Shown in pieces: positions 35,601 to 43,320 of a DNA stretch of 54,704 bases (positions are counted from its first letter, which is position 1; every line of letters begins with the position of its first letter). The position numbers and the translations under genes are program-made. The stretch is taken from positions 1-54,704 of the forward strand of contig JASBUR010000055.1 in NCBI GenBank assembly GCA_030147805.1. Direction: 5' to 3'. The DNA comes from Sphingomonadaceae bacterium. GTDB lineage: Bacteria > Pseudomonadota > Alphaproteobacteria > Sphingomonadales > Sphingomonadaceae. The notes below the pieces were generated by a model. It worked only from the letters and a program-made list of their open reading frames with translations. It ran no database searches and was not told the DNA's origin.

Positions 35601-35799
35601 TGACCTGGGTGATCCGGCTCTCGACGACATTGGCGGCCGCACCGCGATAGCCGGTTTCGATCGACACGATCGGCGGATCGACATCGGGGACCTCGCGGAC
35701 CGACAGGCGCGTGAAGGCCACGATGCCGCTGAGCACCAGCAGGATCGCCAGAACCGCCGCAAAGACCGGGCGCTTGACCGAGATGTCGGACAGAATCAT
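32686..35799 (-). CDS. RND efflux permease (complete)
   Basis: A full-length 1037-residue RND permease. The start MILSDISVKRPVFAAVLAIL leads into helix 1. Two large periplasmic loops follow (about 35-335 and 560-870). Helix 4 has GLVVDDAIVVLENVYHR with D401-D402 as proton-relay residues. GAAARQSIGVVIVWGVSLATLLTLFLIPVFYNRLARR marks the C-terminal helices. It follows its adaptor gene by 3 bp and is followed by tspO after 3 bp. Drug range unknown. Confidence 0.95.
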   Translation of the reverse strand: MILSDISVKRPVFAAVLAILLVLSGIVAFTRLSVREVPDVDPPIVSIETGYRGAAANVVESRITQVIEDRLSGIEGVQAITSRSDNGRSDISIEFSASRDIDAAANDVRDRIGGILDNLPDEADPPEIRKVDADEQPIMWMSLTGEGWTALELSDYADRFLIDRFSSIDGVARAQIGGEARPAMRIWIDRAKLAAFNLTTGDIERSLRTQNVELPAGRVETSAQNLTVRLNRAYATPQDFANLVVSRGDTGYLVRLGDVARVEVGPENPYSYFTSNGRPAVGIGIIRQSGANTLEVANAAKAELAAIEKTLPEGVSIGLNSDSSQFIAAAITNVYKTLAEAAVLVVLVIYIFLGSVRATIIPALTVPICLTATFIVLWAFGFSINLLTLLALVLAIGLVVDDAIVVLENVYHRIEEGESPLVAAYKGASQVAFAVVATTLVVCAVFVPVMLIGGNTGMLFRELAAAMIGAIAFSGFVALSLTPMLCSKLLKPSGTRNRFTQWIDVRFDRLSARYEATLRKLLDRPLLVGGAALGFVLGCLALGTTLQSELAPEEDQGSIMVSVSAAEGTGWDTIVRYMRDIERDLVPMLDDDGPIRRMMVRAPNSFGASEDFSGGRIVVHLKTWAERDVSTREVLEEVQAKIRQHPAVRSNASIPSALSRGRGQPIQFVIAGDTFEHLATARDKLLAAAESNPNIVDLDSDYRETRPQLLIDINTVRAGDLGVSVQEIGSTLETMMGSRRATTYLDRGEEYYVVMQAEAADRLSPSDLTNVYVRSTTTGQLVALSNLVSLRSFADAGSLGRYNKLRSITISGSLAPGHSLGEALTWLEEQAAEIPEITQVGYKGESLSYKQAGSSIVFVFLLTIAIVYLVLAAQFESFVHPAVIILTVPLAVGGGVLGLVVMGITLNIYSQVGIVMLVGLAAKNGILIVEFANQLRDAGKTIEDAAIEAATRRLRPVLMTSIATVAGAVPLMLASGAGAAARQSIGVVIVWGVSLATLLTLFLIPVFYNRLARRTGSPEAVARQLESELGGAPQPAE

Positions 35800-35802
35800 C
35801 GG

Positions 35803-36873
35803 CTACTCCGCTGCGCGCAGCCCGGAGGACGGGGCCGGCACGGTCCGCACCTTTGCGCCATCGCGCACCTTGATGGTCCCCTCGGCGACGATACGATCTC
35901 CGGCCGCAACCCCGCGGCGAACCTCGACCATGCCCTCCTGCCGCGCGCCGACCTCGACCGGAGTCTTCAGCGCGACATTCTCGCCATCGATCTTGTAGAC
36001 AAAACTCCGGTCGCGTTCGGCGACCAGCGCCAGCTCGGGCACGGCCAGCGAGGTACGCGGATTAGCGAAGATGCTGACCGACAGCAGCATGCCGGGCTTC
36101 AGCCGCGCATTCGGATTGGGAAGCAGCGCGCGAACGGTTACCGACCGGGTGATCGGATCGACCGTCGATTCGATGCTCTCGACCGATCCGCGGAATATCT
36201 CTCCCGGATAAGCCGCCGCCTCGGCCTCGATCGACTGCCCGTTGCGCATTGCGCCAAGGAAGGTCTCCGGAAGGCTGAAGTCGAGCTTGATCTGCGAGAG
36301 GTCGCTGATCGTGGCGATTTCGGTTCCCGCCGTAACCGTCGCGCCGGGCGAAATGCGGCGGAGCCCCACCACGCCCGAAAAGGGCGCGCGGATCACGCGA
36401 TCGGCGATCTGCGCCTGGACCTGCCCCGCCTGCGCGCGCACCGAGTTGACGAGCGCCACCTGTTCGTCGACGCGGGCGTTGGTCGCGAAGCCGCGTTCCT
36501 GGAGTTGGCGAAGCCGCGTCAGCTGCTGCTGCGCCTCGGTCAGTCGTGCCTGCGCTTCGGTGAGTCCGGCGGTCTCCTGACCGCGCGCCAGCTCGGCGAT
36601 GACCTGTCCGCGCTGGACATAAGCGCCGTCGGTGAAGTTCAGGCGCACGATGCGCTCGGTCACCGTCGCAGCGATCGTCGTCGACTCGCGCGCATAGGCC
36701 GTGCCGACGGCCTCGATCCGATCGGCGAAGGCGACCGGCCGTACCGTCGTCGCTACGACCGAGGGAGCCGGTCCGCCCGGGCCGCCGGGCCCCTTGGCGG
36801 CGTCACCGTCGCCGCACGCGACGAGCGCCAGGAGAACAAGGCCCGGGAATGCCGAACGCAAGCGGACGTTCAT
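35803..36873 (-). CDS. RND efflux adaptor lipoprotein
   Basis: A 356-residue HlyD-type adaptor with a signal peptide and lipobox (LVLLALVAC, cysteine at about residue 20), so it is a periplasmic lipoprotein like AcrA. The lipoyl halves are TVTERIVRLNFTDGAYVQRGQVIAELA and RVIRAPFSGVVGLRRISPGATVT, separated by a Gln-rich coiled coil (LTEAQQQLTRLRQLQERG). Beta-barrel and C-terminal domains follow. The ATG at 36873 has AGGAG about 11 bases upstream. It is the first gene of the adaptor/permease/tspO set. Confidence 0.93.
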   Translation of the reverse strand: MNVRLRSAFPGLVLLALVACGDGDAAKGPGGPGGPAPSVVATTVRPVAFADRIEAVGTAYARESTTIAATVTERIVRLNFTDGAYVQRGQVIAELARGQETAGLTEAQARLTEAQQQLTRLRQLQERGFATNARVDEQVALVNSVRAQAGQVQAQIADRVIRAPFSGVVGLRRISPGATVTAGTEIATISDLSQIKLDFSLPETFLGAMRNGQSIEAEAAAYPGEIFRGSVESIESTVDPITRSVTVRALLPNPNARLKPGMLLSVSIFANPRTSLAVPELALVAERDRSFVYKIDGENVALKTPVEVGARQEGMVEVRRGVAAGDRIVAEGTIKVRDGAKVRTVPAPSSGLRAAE

Positions 36874-36984
36874 CGGTACGCAGCTCCTGGAACTGAGAGA
36901 GACTCGCAGCAGCCTTTGACGGGAACGGCGCGACAAAGCAATGACGCTAAGTAGCGCAGGCCATTGATCCCTCACGCATCATAC

Positions 36985-37017
36985 AGGCTCGCACGATGCG
37001 ATCGAGCATCGTAGCCT
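36985..37017. promoter_or_regulatory. Inverted repeat in the RND adaptor/alcohol dehydrogenase gap
   Basis: ACGATGC (36993-36999), GATCGA spacer, GCATCGT (37006-37012) form a perfect 7-bp arm. Outside it, AGGCT (36985-36989) and AGCCT (37013-37017) extend the symmetry. It ends 26 bp before the alcohol dehydrogenase ATG. It could be an operator for that gene or a leader hairpin. Confidence 0.45.
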
Positions 37018-37042
37018 GCGGTAAAATTGCGGGAGAGACGGC

Positions 37043-38152
37043 ATGAAGGTCGAGGCTGCAGTCATCGGTGCGTTCGGACAACCCTTCGAGGTCAAACCGC
37101 TCGACCTCGCGACCCCGAACGACGATGAAATATTGGTACGCCTCGTTGCGGTCGGCATCTGCCATTCGGATGTCGCCTGCCAGCACGGCGCCTTCGCACC
37201 GCCGCTGCCGATCGTGCTCGGTCATGAGGGCGCCGGGATCGTCGAGCAGGTCGGCGCCAACATCACGCACGTCAAGCGCGGCGATCATGTCGTGCTGTCC
37301 TACGCCTCCTGCGGTGGCTGCGCGCGATGCGAACTTGGCCAGCCGCAATATTGCAGCGAGTTCGGCGTCCGCAACTTCAAGGGTTTCCGCTCGAACGGCG
37401 AACCCAGCTTCCGCCAGGGCGAAGGCGACGACGCAGCCGACGTCTGGGGCGGCTTCTTCGGCCAGTCGTCGTTCGCCACCTTCGCGCTCTCGACGGCGCG
37501 CAATACCGTCAAGGTCGCGCGGCATCACTATCTTGAAGCCATGGGGCCGCTCGGCTGCGGATTGCAGACCGGCGCCGGCACCGTCCTCAACACGCTGAAG
37601 CCGCAACCCGGCGACAGCATCGTGATCTTCGGCGTCGGTACCGTCGGCATGGCGGCGATGATGGCTGCCGTGGCGAGCGACTGTGGCGTGGTCGTCGCCG
37701 TCGACGTCCATGACGGGCGTCTCGCCCTCGCGCGCGAGCTCGGCGCGACTCACGCCATTCGCGGCGACGCACCCGACCTGATGCAGCAGCTGCGCGCCAT
37801 CCTGCCGGCTGGCGCCTCCTTCACGGTCGATACCAGCGGCAAGGCGCCGAGCATCCGCGCCGCGATCGACCTGCTGGCGCAATGCGGCACCTGTGCGGTG
37901 CTCGCCGTCGCGCCGGGGACAGAGGTGACGTTCATGCCGTCGATGCTGCTGGCGGGCCGCCGGGTGATCGGCGTCACCGAAGGCGACGCCGATCCGCAGG
38001 AGTTCATCCCGCGGATGATCGCCCTGCACGAGGCGGGTCGCTTCCCCTACGATCGGCTGATCAAATTCTATGCCCTTGCCGAGATCAACGAGGCGATCGC
38101 CGACATGCGCAGCGGCGCGACGATCAAGCCGATCCTGCGAATGCAGCACTAA
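37043..38152 (+). CDS. Zinc-dependent NAD(P) alcohol dehydrogenase (benzyl/aryl alcohol type)
   Basis: A 369-residue medium-chain dehydrogenase. Catalytic zinc ligands are in GICHSDVACQHG and GHEGAG; the structural-zinc loop CGGCARCELGQPQYC has its four cysteines. The nucleotide motif GVGTVGMAA is at about residues 198-206. The GSYASCGGC-like segment and FFGQSSFATFAL resemble the aryl-alcohol/geraniol dehydrogenase branch (XylB type). Ribosome-binding site GGGAGAG. The physiological alcohol is unknown. Confidence 0.92.
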   Translation: MKVEAAVIGAFGQPFEVKPLDLATPNDDEILVRLVAVGICHSDVACQHGAFAPPLPIVLGHEGAGIVEQVGANITHVKRGDHVVLSYASCGGCARCELGQPQYCSEFGVRNFKGFRSNGEPSFRQGEGDDAADVWGGFFGQSSFATFALSTARNTVKVARHHYLEAMGPLGCGLQTGAGTVLNTLKPQPGDSIVIFGVGTVGMAAMMAAVASDCGVVVAVDVHDGRLALARELGATHAIRGDAPDLMQQLRAILPAGASFTVDTSGKAPSIRAAIDLLAQCGTCAVLAVAPGTEVTFMPSMLLAGRRVIGVTEGDADPQEFIPRMIALHEAGRFPYDRLIKFYALAEINEAIADMRSGATIKPILRMQH

Positions 38153-38154
38153 GG

Positions 38155-38191
38155 GCCCGCCTGCTCGCTTCGTCGCCCCGGCGAGGCGGGC
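38155..38191. terminator. Inverted repeat after the alcohol dehydrogenase gene
   Basis: GCCCGCC (38155-38161) and GGCGGGC (38185-38191) pair across a 23-base GC-rich loop, 2 bp after the stop. It may be a termination or mRNA-end structure; no T-tract is present. Confidence 0.3.
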
Positions 38192-38256
38192 AAGCGCGCG
38201 GCACCGCCCGCGGCGCAACCTCGCGAATCAAGCATCGTTCTCTGTTCGGCGACCAG

Positions 38257-38274
38257 GGGCCGCGCACGCGGCCC
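38257..38274. repeat. Leader hairpin next to the ribosome-binding site of the first hydrophilic gene
   Basis: GGGCCGC (38257-38263) and GCGGCCC (38268-38274) pair across a GCAC loop. The GAGGAG ribosome-binding site begins 4 bases later (38279). The proximity means the hairpin could affect initiation or end upstream transcription. Confidence 0.4.
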
Positions 38275-38290
38275 GGCTGAGGAGAGACCC

Positions 38291-38581
38291 ATGGCGAACG
38301 ATGACGATCCTGCAGACCGCTACAACCATCGCGCGCCGCCGGAGCGCGACCGCGAACGGCCGGTTGACGACCTGCCCGAGGCGCTGCGTGGTACGGCGGT
38401 GGGGCGCGATACCGGCAACGGCAGCCACGCCGAGGCCGTCGATGCCGCAACGGAGCGCCGCGACGACAAGAGCCTGTTCGGCAGCGATGCTCGCGCCGGA
38501 GCCGGCGGCGCGCCCGATCATGGTGCAGGCGACCCGGGTGGCACGCTCGGCACCGGCGGACGCCGCGAACAGGACCGATAG
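38291..38581 (+). CDS. Small hydrophilic, probably disordered protein 1
   Basis: A 96-residue protein, rich in Asp, Arg, Gly and Ala, with no hydrophobic core (MANDDDPADRYNHRAPPERD at the start; a Gly-rich AGAGGAPDHGAGDPGGTLG near the end). It shares the MAN start and a Gly/Asp-rich tail with the next gene. A strong GAGGAG ribosome-binding site precedes it. Composition is like hydrophilins (stress-protective disordered proteins). I do not recognise a family. Confidence 0.7.
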   Translation: MANDDDPADRYNHRAPPERDRERPVDDLPEALRGTAVGRDTGNGSHAEAVDAATERRDDKSLFGSDARAGAGGAPDHGAGDPGGTLGTGGRREQDR

Positions 38582-38592
38582 GAGACCAGACC

Positions 38593-38880
38593 ATGGCGAA
38601 TGAGCGTCACCAGCAGAGCCGTCCTTCCGGCGACCAGGCGCTGACGGGCCAGCGCGACGACGAGGGCGTCAACATCCGCGACGGCGGCGCCGGGCTTTCG
38701 GGAACGGGGTTCGCGTCGACCGGTCGCGTCGGTGGTCTCGGCAACACCTCGGACGGCATGCATGCGCGGCGCGATGGCGATCCCTCGGCGCATGGCGACC
38801 ACAGCATCGATGGATCGAATGTCGTCGATACCGATGCGACCGCAGGCGACGAGGCGCGCCCGTCAACGAAGGACGGCTGA
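38593..38880 (+). CDS. Small hydrophilic, probably disordered protein 2
   Basis: A 95-residue polar protein (MANERHQQSRPSGDQALTGQ at the start, then NIRDGGAGLSGTGFASTGRVGGLGNTSDGMHARRDGD). Very few hydrophobic residues and no signal peptide. It starts 11 bp after protein 1 with TAGGAG upstream. Composition (Gly, Asp, Ser, Arg) suggests disorder. Function unknown; stress protection is a guess. Confidence 0.72.
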   Translation: MANERHQQSRPSGDQALTGQRDDEGVNIRDGGAGLSGTGFASTGRVGGLGNTSDGMHARRDGDPSAHGDHSIDGSNVVDTDATAGDEARPSTKDG

Positions 38881-38881
38881 G

Positions 38882-39097
38882 ATGCCGGCCGATTCTCCGC
38901 GCGAGGCGGGGCCGGCGCCTTCGAACCGACGCGGCACCGAAGCCGTCGAGCGCACCGGCCGCAGCGAGCAGGTCGCGCCCAATCAAGGCTTCGGCGCCCC
39001 GGGCTCGGTTCGCGAGCAGACGAGCGGTGTCGATGAAAACGAGGAACCCGACAGCGGGGACGACGGCCCGAAGGTCGCCGTCCCCGATACGCCTTGA
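38882..39097 (+). CDS. Small hydrophilic, probably disordered protein 3
   Basis: A 71-residue acidic, Pro/Gly/Glu-rich protein (MPADSPREAGPAPSNRRGTE, then VDENEEPDSGDDGPKV). The ATG is 1 bp after the previous stop, with AAGGA about 10 bases upstream, so it is coupled to protein 2. It ends next to the convergent prsT stop. No family recognised. Confidence 0.62.
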   Translation: MPADSPREAGPAPSNRRGTEAVERTGRSEQVAPNQGFGAPGSVREQTSGVDENEEPDSGDDGPKVAVPDTP

Positions 39098-41905
39098 CTA
39101 TTTCAGCGCTGCAAGCACGCGTCGCGCCTGCGCCGGATTGGTGAGATTGGGAAGGCGAAGCGCCGTCTCGATCTCGCGAACGGCTTCGGCCTTCTTGCCA
39201 TTGGCGCTGTACGCCATGCCGAGGTGATAGCGGATGTTGGAATCGCGCGGCGACGCCTTCGCCGCCTGTTGCAGCAGCGCGAGGCCGCGCTTGGGGTTTG
39301 CCTTGGTCTCGACGAGGATCGTGCCCAGCGTGTCCTGAACCGCCGGCGACTTCGGTGCCGCCTTGAGCGCGAGCTCGGCGAACGCCGAGGCGCGCTTGTC
39401 GCGGACCTGGTGCAGCGACCACGCCAGGTTGTTGTTGACGATCGGATCGTTCTGCAGCCCCTTGGCGCGCAGCCCCTGGTAGATGCCGATCGCCTGGCGA
39501 TATTGATTGGTCTGCAGATACAGGTCGGCGAGCTGCGCCGTCGCCTGGCGGTCGGCCGGGTTCGCGGCGCGATAGGCGTTGATCGCCGCAATCGCCTGCC
39601 CGGGCTGCTTGGCGCGCAGATAAGCGGTGGCCTGGCGCGTCGCCACGGCCCGATCGAAGCTCACCTTGCGCGCCGCCTGATAGGCGGCGATCGCCTGTGG
39701 AACCTGACCGACGGTCAGATAGGCATCGCCGAGAACCTGATCGGGGATATTCGACTTGGGAAATGCCCTGCGCATCCGGTCGACGAGCGCAACCGCCTCG
39801 CTCATCCGGCGGTCACGCGTTTCCAGGCCGACAAGGTCGACGTAGACCGGAAGCAGATTCTGCCCCGACATGGTCAGCGCCTGGTTGAGCGTCTGCCGCG
39901 CCGCGTCGATGCGGTTCTGCGCCACCTGCGCCCGCGCCAGCATCACCCGCGGCGCTACCGCGCCCGGGACCAGCGAGGCCAGCCGGTTGAAGGAGCTTTC
40001 GGCCTCCTGCGGCTTGCGCGCGACCAGATAGGCGATGCCCACCGCTTCGAGTGCACGGGCGTTGTTGGCGAAATCGCGCTCGATCCCCCGCGCCTCGGTG
40101 ATCGCGCGATTGGGCTGGCCGACGCTGACATAGGTCTGCATCAGCGCCACGCGCGGTTCGAGCGCCAACGGCTGCGCGCCGGCAGCGCGCTTGAGCCAGG
40201 AAATCTGCTCTTCGGACTTTCCGGCCCGCGCCGCGAGCTGCGCCAGCGCCGTCATCGACCGGATGTCGTTGCGATCGGTCTCGAGGACGCGCATCAGCTC
40301 CTGCCGTCCCGCCTCGGTGCGGCCCGACGAGAGCATCAGCTGCGCGAGATTGCGCCGGGCTTCGATGAAGGTCGGCTTCTTGGCGAGCGCGGCGCGAAAA
40401 TTGGCCTCGGCGCCCTTGCGGTCGTTGAGCCCCATCATGGCGGCGCCGCGCATGTTGTAGCCGATCGGCGACTCGGGATAGGCCTTGATCAGGGCGTTGG
40501 TTGCGGTCAGCGCCTCGCGATACTTGTTCGCCCGCATGTTGATCAGCGCTGACAGCATCAGCGCCTGCTGCGAATCGGGATCCTCCTTCAGCACCATCGC
40601 CAGGTCGGCGCTCGCCGCGGCGGCATCGCCCTGCGCGACGCGGGTCATTGCCAGCTGGGTTCGGGTGCCCGGATCGCCCGGCGACGCCTTCGCGGCGCGC
40701 TCGAGGAAAACCTGGGCGTTGTTATAGTCGCCTTTACGGGCATAGGCCGAGCCGAGCAGCGCCAGTGTCCGTGCGTCGGCGCGGTTGTTGCTGACGATCG
40801 GACCCAGCGTGGTGATCGCTCCCTGCGCATCGCCCTTCCGCAGCTGGACCGCGGCATAGATTTTGCGCGCGATGTCGCTCTCGGGAACCTGCGCCACCAC
40901 CTTGCTCAGAAATTCGTCGGCCTGCTGGATATTGTTGAGCTGATAGGCGAGCATGCCCTGGAGCAGCAGGGCCGGCGGATAACGGTTGAGCACGCCCTTG
41001 GTGCGCGTCATCAGCGCATTGGCCTGGCTGTAGCGGCCAGCGCGCGCCTCGATCACCGCCTCGAGATACAGCCCGAGGGGATGGTCGGGCGCAAGTCCTT
41101 GCACCTTCTTGAGATCGGCACGCGCTTCGGGAATGCGCTTGAGGTCGCCGAGCGTGCTGGCTCGCTCGAGCAGCGCCTCGATGTTGTTGGGATCGACCTG
41201 CAGCGCCTGGTTGTAATAGGGCATCGATTTCTCGAGGCCGAGGCGCCGGCGGGTGAAATCGCCCTTGAGCAGCAGCGCCGAGACGTCGGTCGGCGCGAGC
41301 GCGAGTGCGCGATCGACGAGCTTCTCGCCCTCGGCGCCCTCGCCCTGCATCATCCGGAACCGCGACAGGTCGACGAGCGCCTCGGCGCTGCGCGGCGCAA
41401 GCCGGGTCGCCAGCTCGAATTCGGCGCGGGCGCGCTCGGGCTGGTCCATCGCCGTTTGCACGCGGCCGCGGATGCGCGCCGCATAGGCGGCGAACTGGTC
41501 GGGAACGACCGCCGGATCGGCCTCGCGCAGCGCCTTGTCGAACTGCCGCTGCAGCAGCAGCGCATGCGCCATCAGGTGGCGAGTCTTGTCGCGGGGCACG
41601 CCGGCCTTGATGGCCTTTTCGACCTCGGTCTGAGCGGCGACCCCGTTGCCGGCCTCGAGCAGCACGCGGGATTGGAGCAGGCGCGCCAGTTCGTTGTTCG
41701 GGTCGGCCTGCAGCGCCTTCATCAGCTCGATACGGGCGGCGCGGACGTCGCCCTTCTCGAAGCGCTCGAAGCCGCGCTGATAGGCGTTGGCGGAGTCGGT
41801 ATAACGGTCGGCCCATGCGGGCGCTGCAAACGCCACGCCCATGCCGAACGCCGCCATCGTGAGAAACGCCTTGCGACCGCTCGAACGCCTGTCAATCATC
41901 CCCAT
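39098..41905 (-). CDS. prsT: XrtA/PEP-CTERM system TPR protein PrsT
   Basis: A 935-residue exported protein with a signal peptide (FLTMAAFGMGVAFAAPAWA) and about 20 tetratricopeptide repeats from about residue 35 to the end, e.g. DSANAYQRGFERFEKGDVRAARIELMKALQADPNN. The gene order prsT-prsR-prsK-sugar transferase and the length match the TPR component of the PEP-CTERM/exosortase-A system. The repeats probably scaffold protein interactions in the envelope. The ATG at 41905 is used; the ATG at 41899 is equally possible. It begins 59 bp after prsR. Confidence 0.9.
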   Translation of the reverse strand: MGMIDRRSSGRKAFLTMAAFGMGVAFAAPAWADRYTDSANAYQRGFERFEKGDVRAARIELMKALQADPNNELARLLQSRVLLEAGNGVAAQTEVEKAIKAGVPRDKTRHLMAHALLLQRQFDKALREADPAVVPDQFAAYAARIRGRVQTAMDQPERARAEFELATRLAPRSAEALVDLSRFRMMQGEGAEGEKLVDRALALAPTDVSALLLKGDFTRRRLGLEKSMPYYNQALQVDPNNIEALLERASTLGDLKRIPEARADLKKVQGLAPDHPLGLYLEAVIEARAGRYSQANALMTRTKGVLNRYPPALLLQGMLAYQLNNIQQADEFLSKVVAQVPESDIARKIYAAVQLRKGDAQGAITTLGPIVSNNRADARTLALLGSAYARKGDYNNAQVFLERAAKASPGDPGTRTQLAMTRVAQGDAAAASADLAMVLKEDPDSQQALMLSALINMRANKYREALTATNALIKAYPESPIGYNMRGAAMMGLNDRKGAEANFRAALAKKPTFIEARRNLAQLMLSSGRTEAGRQELMRVLETDRNDIRSMTALAQLAARAGKSEEQISWLKRAAGAQPLALEPRVALMQTYVSVGQPNRAITEARGIERDFANNARALEAVGIAYLVARKPQEAESSFNRLASLVPGAVAPRVMLARAQVAQNRIDAARQTLNQALTMSGQNLLPVYVDLVGLETRDRRMSEAVALVDRMRRAFPKSNIPDQVLGDAYLTVGQVPQAIAAYQAARKVSFDRAVATRQATAYLRAKQPGQAIAAINAYRAANPADRQATAQLADLYLQTNQYRQAIGIYQGLRAKGLQNDPIVNNNLAWSLHQVRDKRASAFAELALKAAPKSPAVQDTLGTILVETKANPKRGLALLQQAAKASPRDSNIRYHLGMAYSANGKKAEAVREIETALRLPNLTNPAQARRVLAALK

Positions 41906-41964
41906 ACCCCTGCCCCACGTCGCCGATCCACAGCGCCTCCATATGGCGTGCCGGAGGTTCGGCT

Positions 41965-43320
41965 TCAAACCTCGATATTGTGCTGCTTCAATAAGTCGTA
42001 AAATGTCGGCCGGCTGACGCCGAGCAACTTGGCCGCATTGGAAATGTTGTTCTCGGTCCGCGCCAGTGCGAGCCGGATTGCCTTGCGGTCGGCGATCTCG
42101 CGCGCCGTCTTCAGGTTGAGCAGCTCGGCCTCTTCGGGCTTCTCGTCCAGATCGAGATCGGCCGCCGATATGCGCGTGCCCTCGGCCATGATGACCGCAC
42201 GCTTCATCCGGTTCTCGAGCTCGCGAACGTTGCCCGGCCAATGCCACGCATTGAGCGCGGCGAGCGCATCCGGCGTGAAGCCTTTGACGTTGCGATTGAG
42301 GTCGCGCCCGAACTTCTTGAGGAAGTGATGCGCCAGCAGCGTCGGATCGCCGTGGCGCTCGGCCAGCGGCGGGATCCGGACCACGATCTCCGCGAGACGG
42401 TAGTAGAGGTCCTCGCGGAAGCGCTGGTCGCTGATCATCGCCTCGAGATCCTGGTGCGTCGCGCAGACGATGCGCACATCGACGGGGATCGGCTTGCGGC
42501 CCCCGATGCGCTCGATAACGCGCTCCTGGAGAAAGCGCAGCAGCTTGACCTGCAACGGCAGCGGGATGTCGCCGACCTCGTCGAGGAACAGCGTGCCACC
42601 CTCGGCGAGTTCGATCTTGCCCTCGGTGGTCTTGATCGCGCCGGTGAAGGCGCCCTTCTCATAGCCGAACAGTTCGGCCTCGAGCAGATTCTCGGGGATC
42701 GCGGCGCAGTTGATGGCGATGAAGGGCTTCTTGTTGCGCGGGCTGGTGTCGTGGACGCCGCGCGCCAGCAATTCCTTGCCGGTGCCGCTGGCGCCGAGGA
42801 GCATGACGGACACGTCGGCGCCGGCGACGCGCTCGATCATCCGCGCGACCTTGGTCATCGCGGGCGCGGCAGTGATCATGCCGCCGAGCACGCCGTCCGA
42901 TGGCCGCTCGGCGAGCCGTTCATTCTCGCGCTCGAGATCGTAGAGGTGGAAGGCGCGACGCACGATCATGCCGAGTTCGTCGATGTCGACCGGCTTCTGG
43001 TAGAAATCATAGGCGCCCGACGCGACCGCGCGCTGCGCGCTTTCGCGTGCGCCATGCCCCGAGGCAACGATGATCTTGGTATCTGGCTTCAGCCGCTGGA
43101 TCTCCTCGAGCGTCGCAAATCCTTCGCTCGTGCCATCGGGATCGGGCGGCAGGCCAAGATCGAGCGTCACCACCGCCGGCTCGTGCGCGCGAAGCGCGTC
43201 TATCGCCGCGGCGCGATCGCCGGCGACGATGACCTCATAATCCTCGTAGGACCATTTGAGCTGGCGCTGCAGCCCTTCGTCGTCCTCGACCACCAATAGC
43301 TTGCGGGGCTTGTCGCTCAT
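41965..43320 (-). CDS. prsR: PEP-CTERM-system sigma-54 response regulator PrsR
   Basis: A 451-residue NtrC-type regulator. The receiver has D54 as phosphoacceptor (VTLDLGLPP) and K109 (FYQKPVD). The AAA+ domain has Walker A GASGTGKE (176-183), the sigma-54 contact loop GAFTGA (223-228) and [11 protein letters not shown]. The C-terminal Fis-type HTH is [25 protein letters not shown]. It overlaps prsK by one base. In the PEP-CTERM system this activator controls exopolysaccharide and PEP-CTERM genes; I found no sigma-54 promoter in this window that I trust. Confidence 0.94.
   Translation of the reverse strand: MSDKPRKLLVVEDDEGLQRQLKWSYEDYEVIVAGDRAAAIDALRAHEPAVVTLDLGLPPDPDGTSEGFATLEEIQRLKPDTKIIVASGHGARESAQRAVASGAYDFYQKPVDIDELGMIVRRAFHLYDLERENERLAERPSDGVLGGMITAAPAMTKVARMIERVAGADVSVMLLGASGTGKELLARGVHDTSPRNKKPFIAINCAAIPENLLEAELFGYEKGAFTGAIKTTEGKIELAEGGTLFLDEVGDIPLPLQVKLLRFLQERVIERIGGRKPIPVDVRIVCATHQDLEAMISDQRFREDLYYRLAEIVVRIPPLAERHGDPTLLAHHFLKKFGRDLNRNVKGFTPDALAALNAWHWPGNVRELENRMKRAVIMAEGTRISAADLDLDEKPEEAELLNLKTAREIADRKAIRLALARTENNISNAAKLLGVSRPTFYDLLKQHNIEV

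Noticed and set aside
33160..36954. A 1264-codon open frame on the plus strand
   Set aside because: Antisense to the second RND permease and adaptor genes. No known motif; the minus-strand genes have strong family signatures.
41906..41964. Possible sigma-54 promoter before prsT
   Set aside because: CGGCACG resembles a -24 element, but the -12 position has ATGG, not TTGC.
42241..43299. A 352-codon open frame on the plus strand
   Set aside because: Antisense to prsR, whose receiver, AAA+ and HTH motifs are unmistakable.
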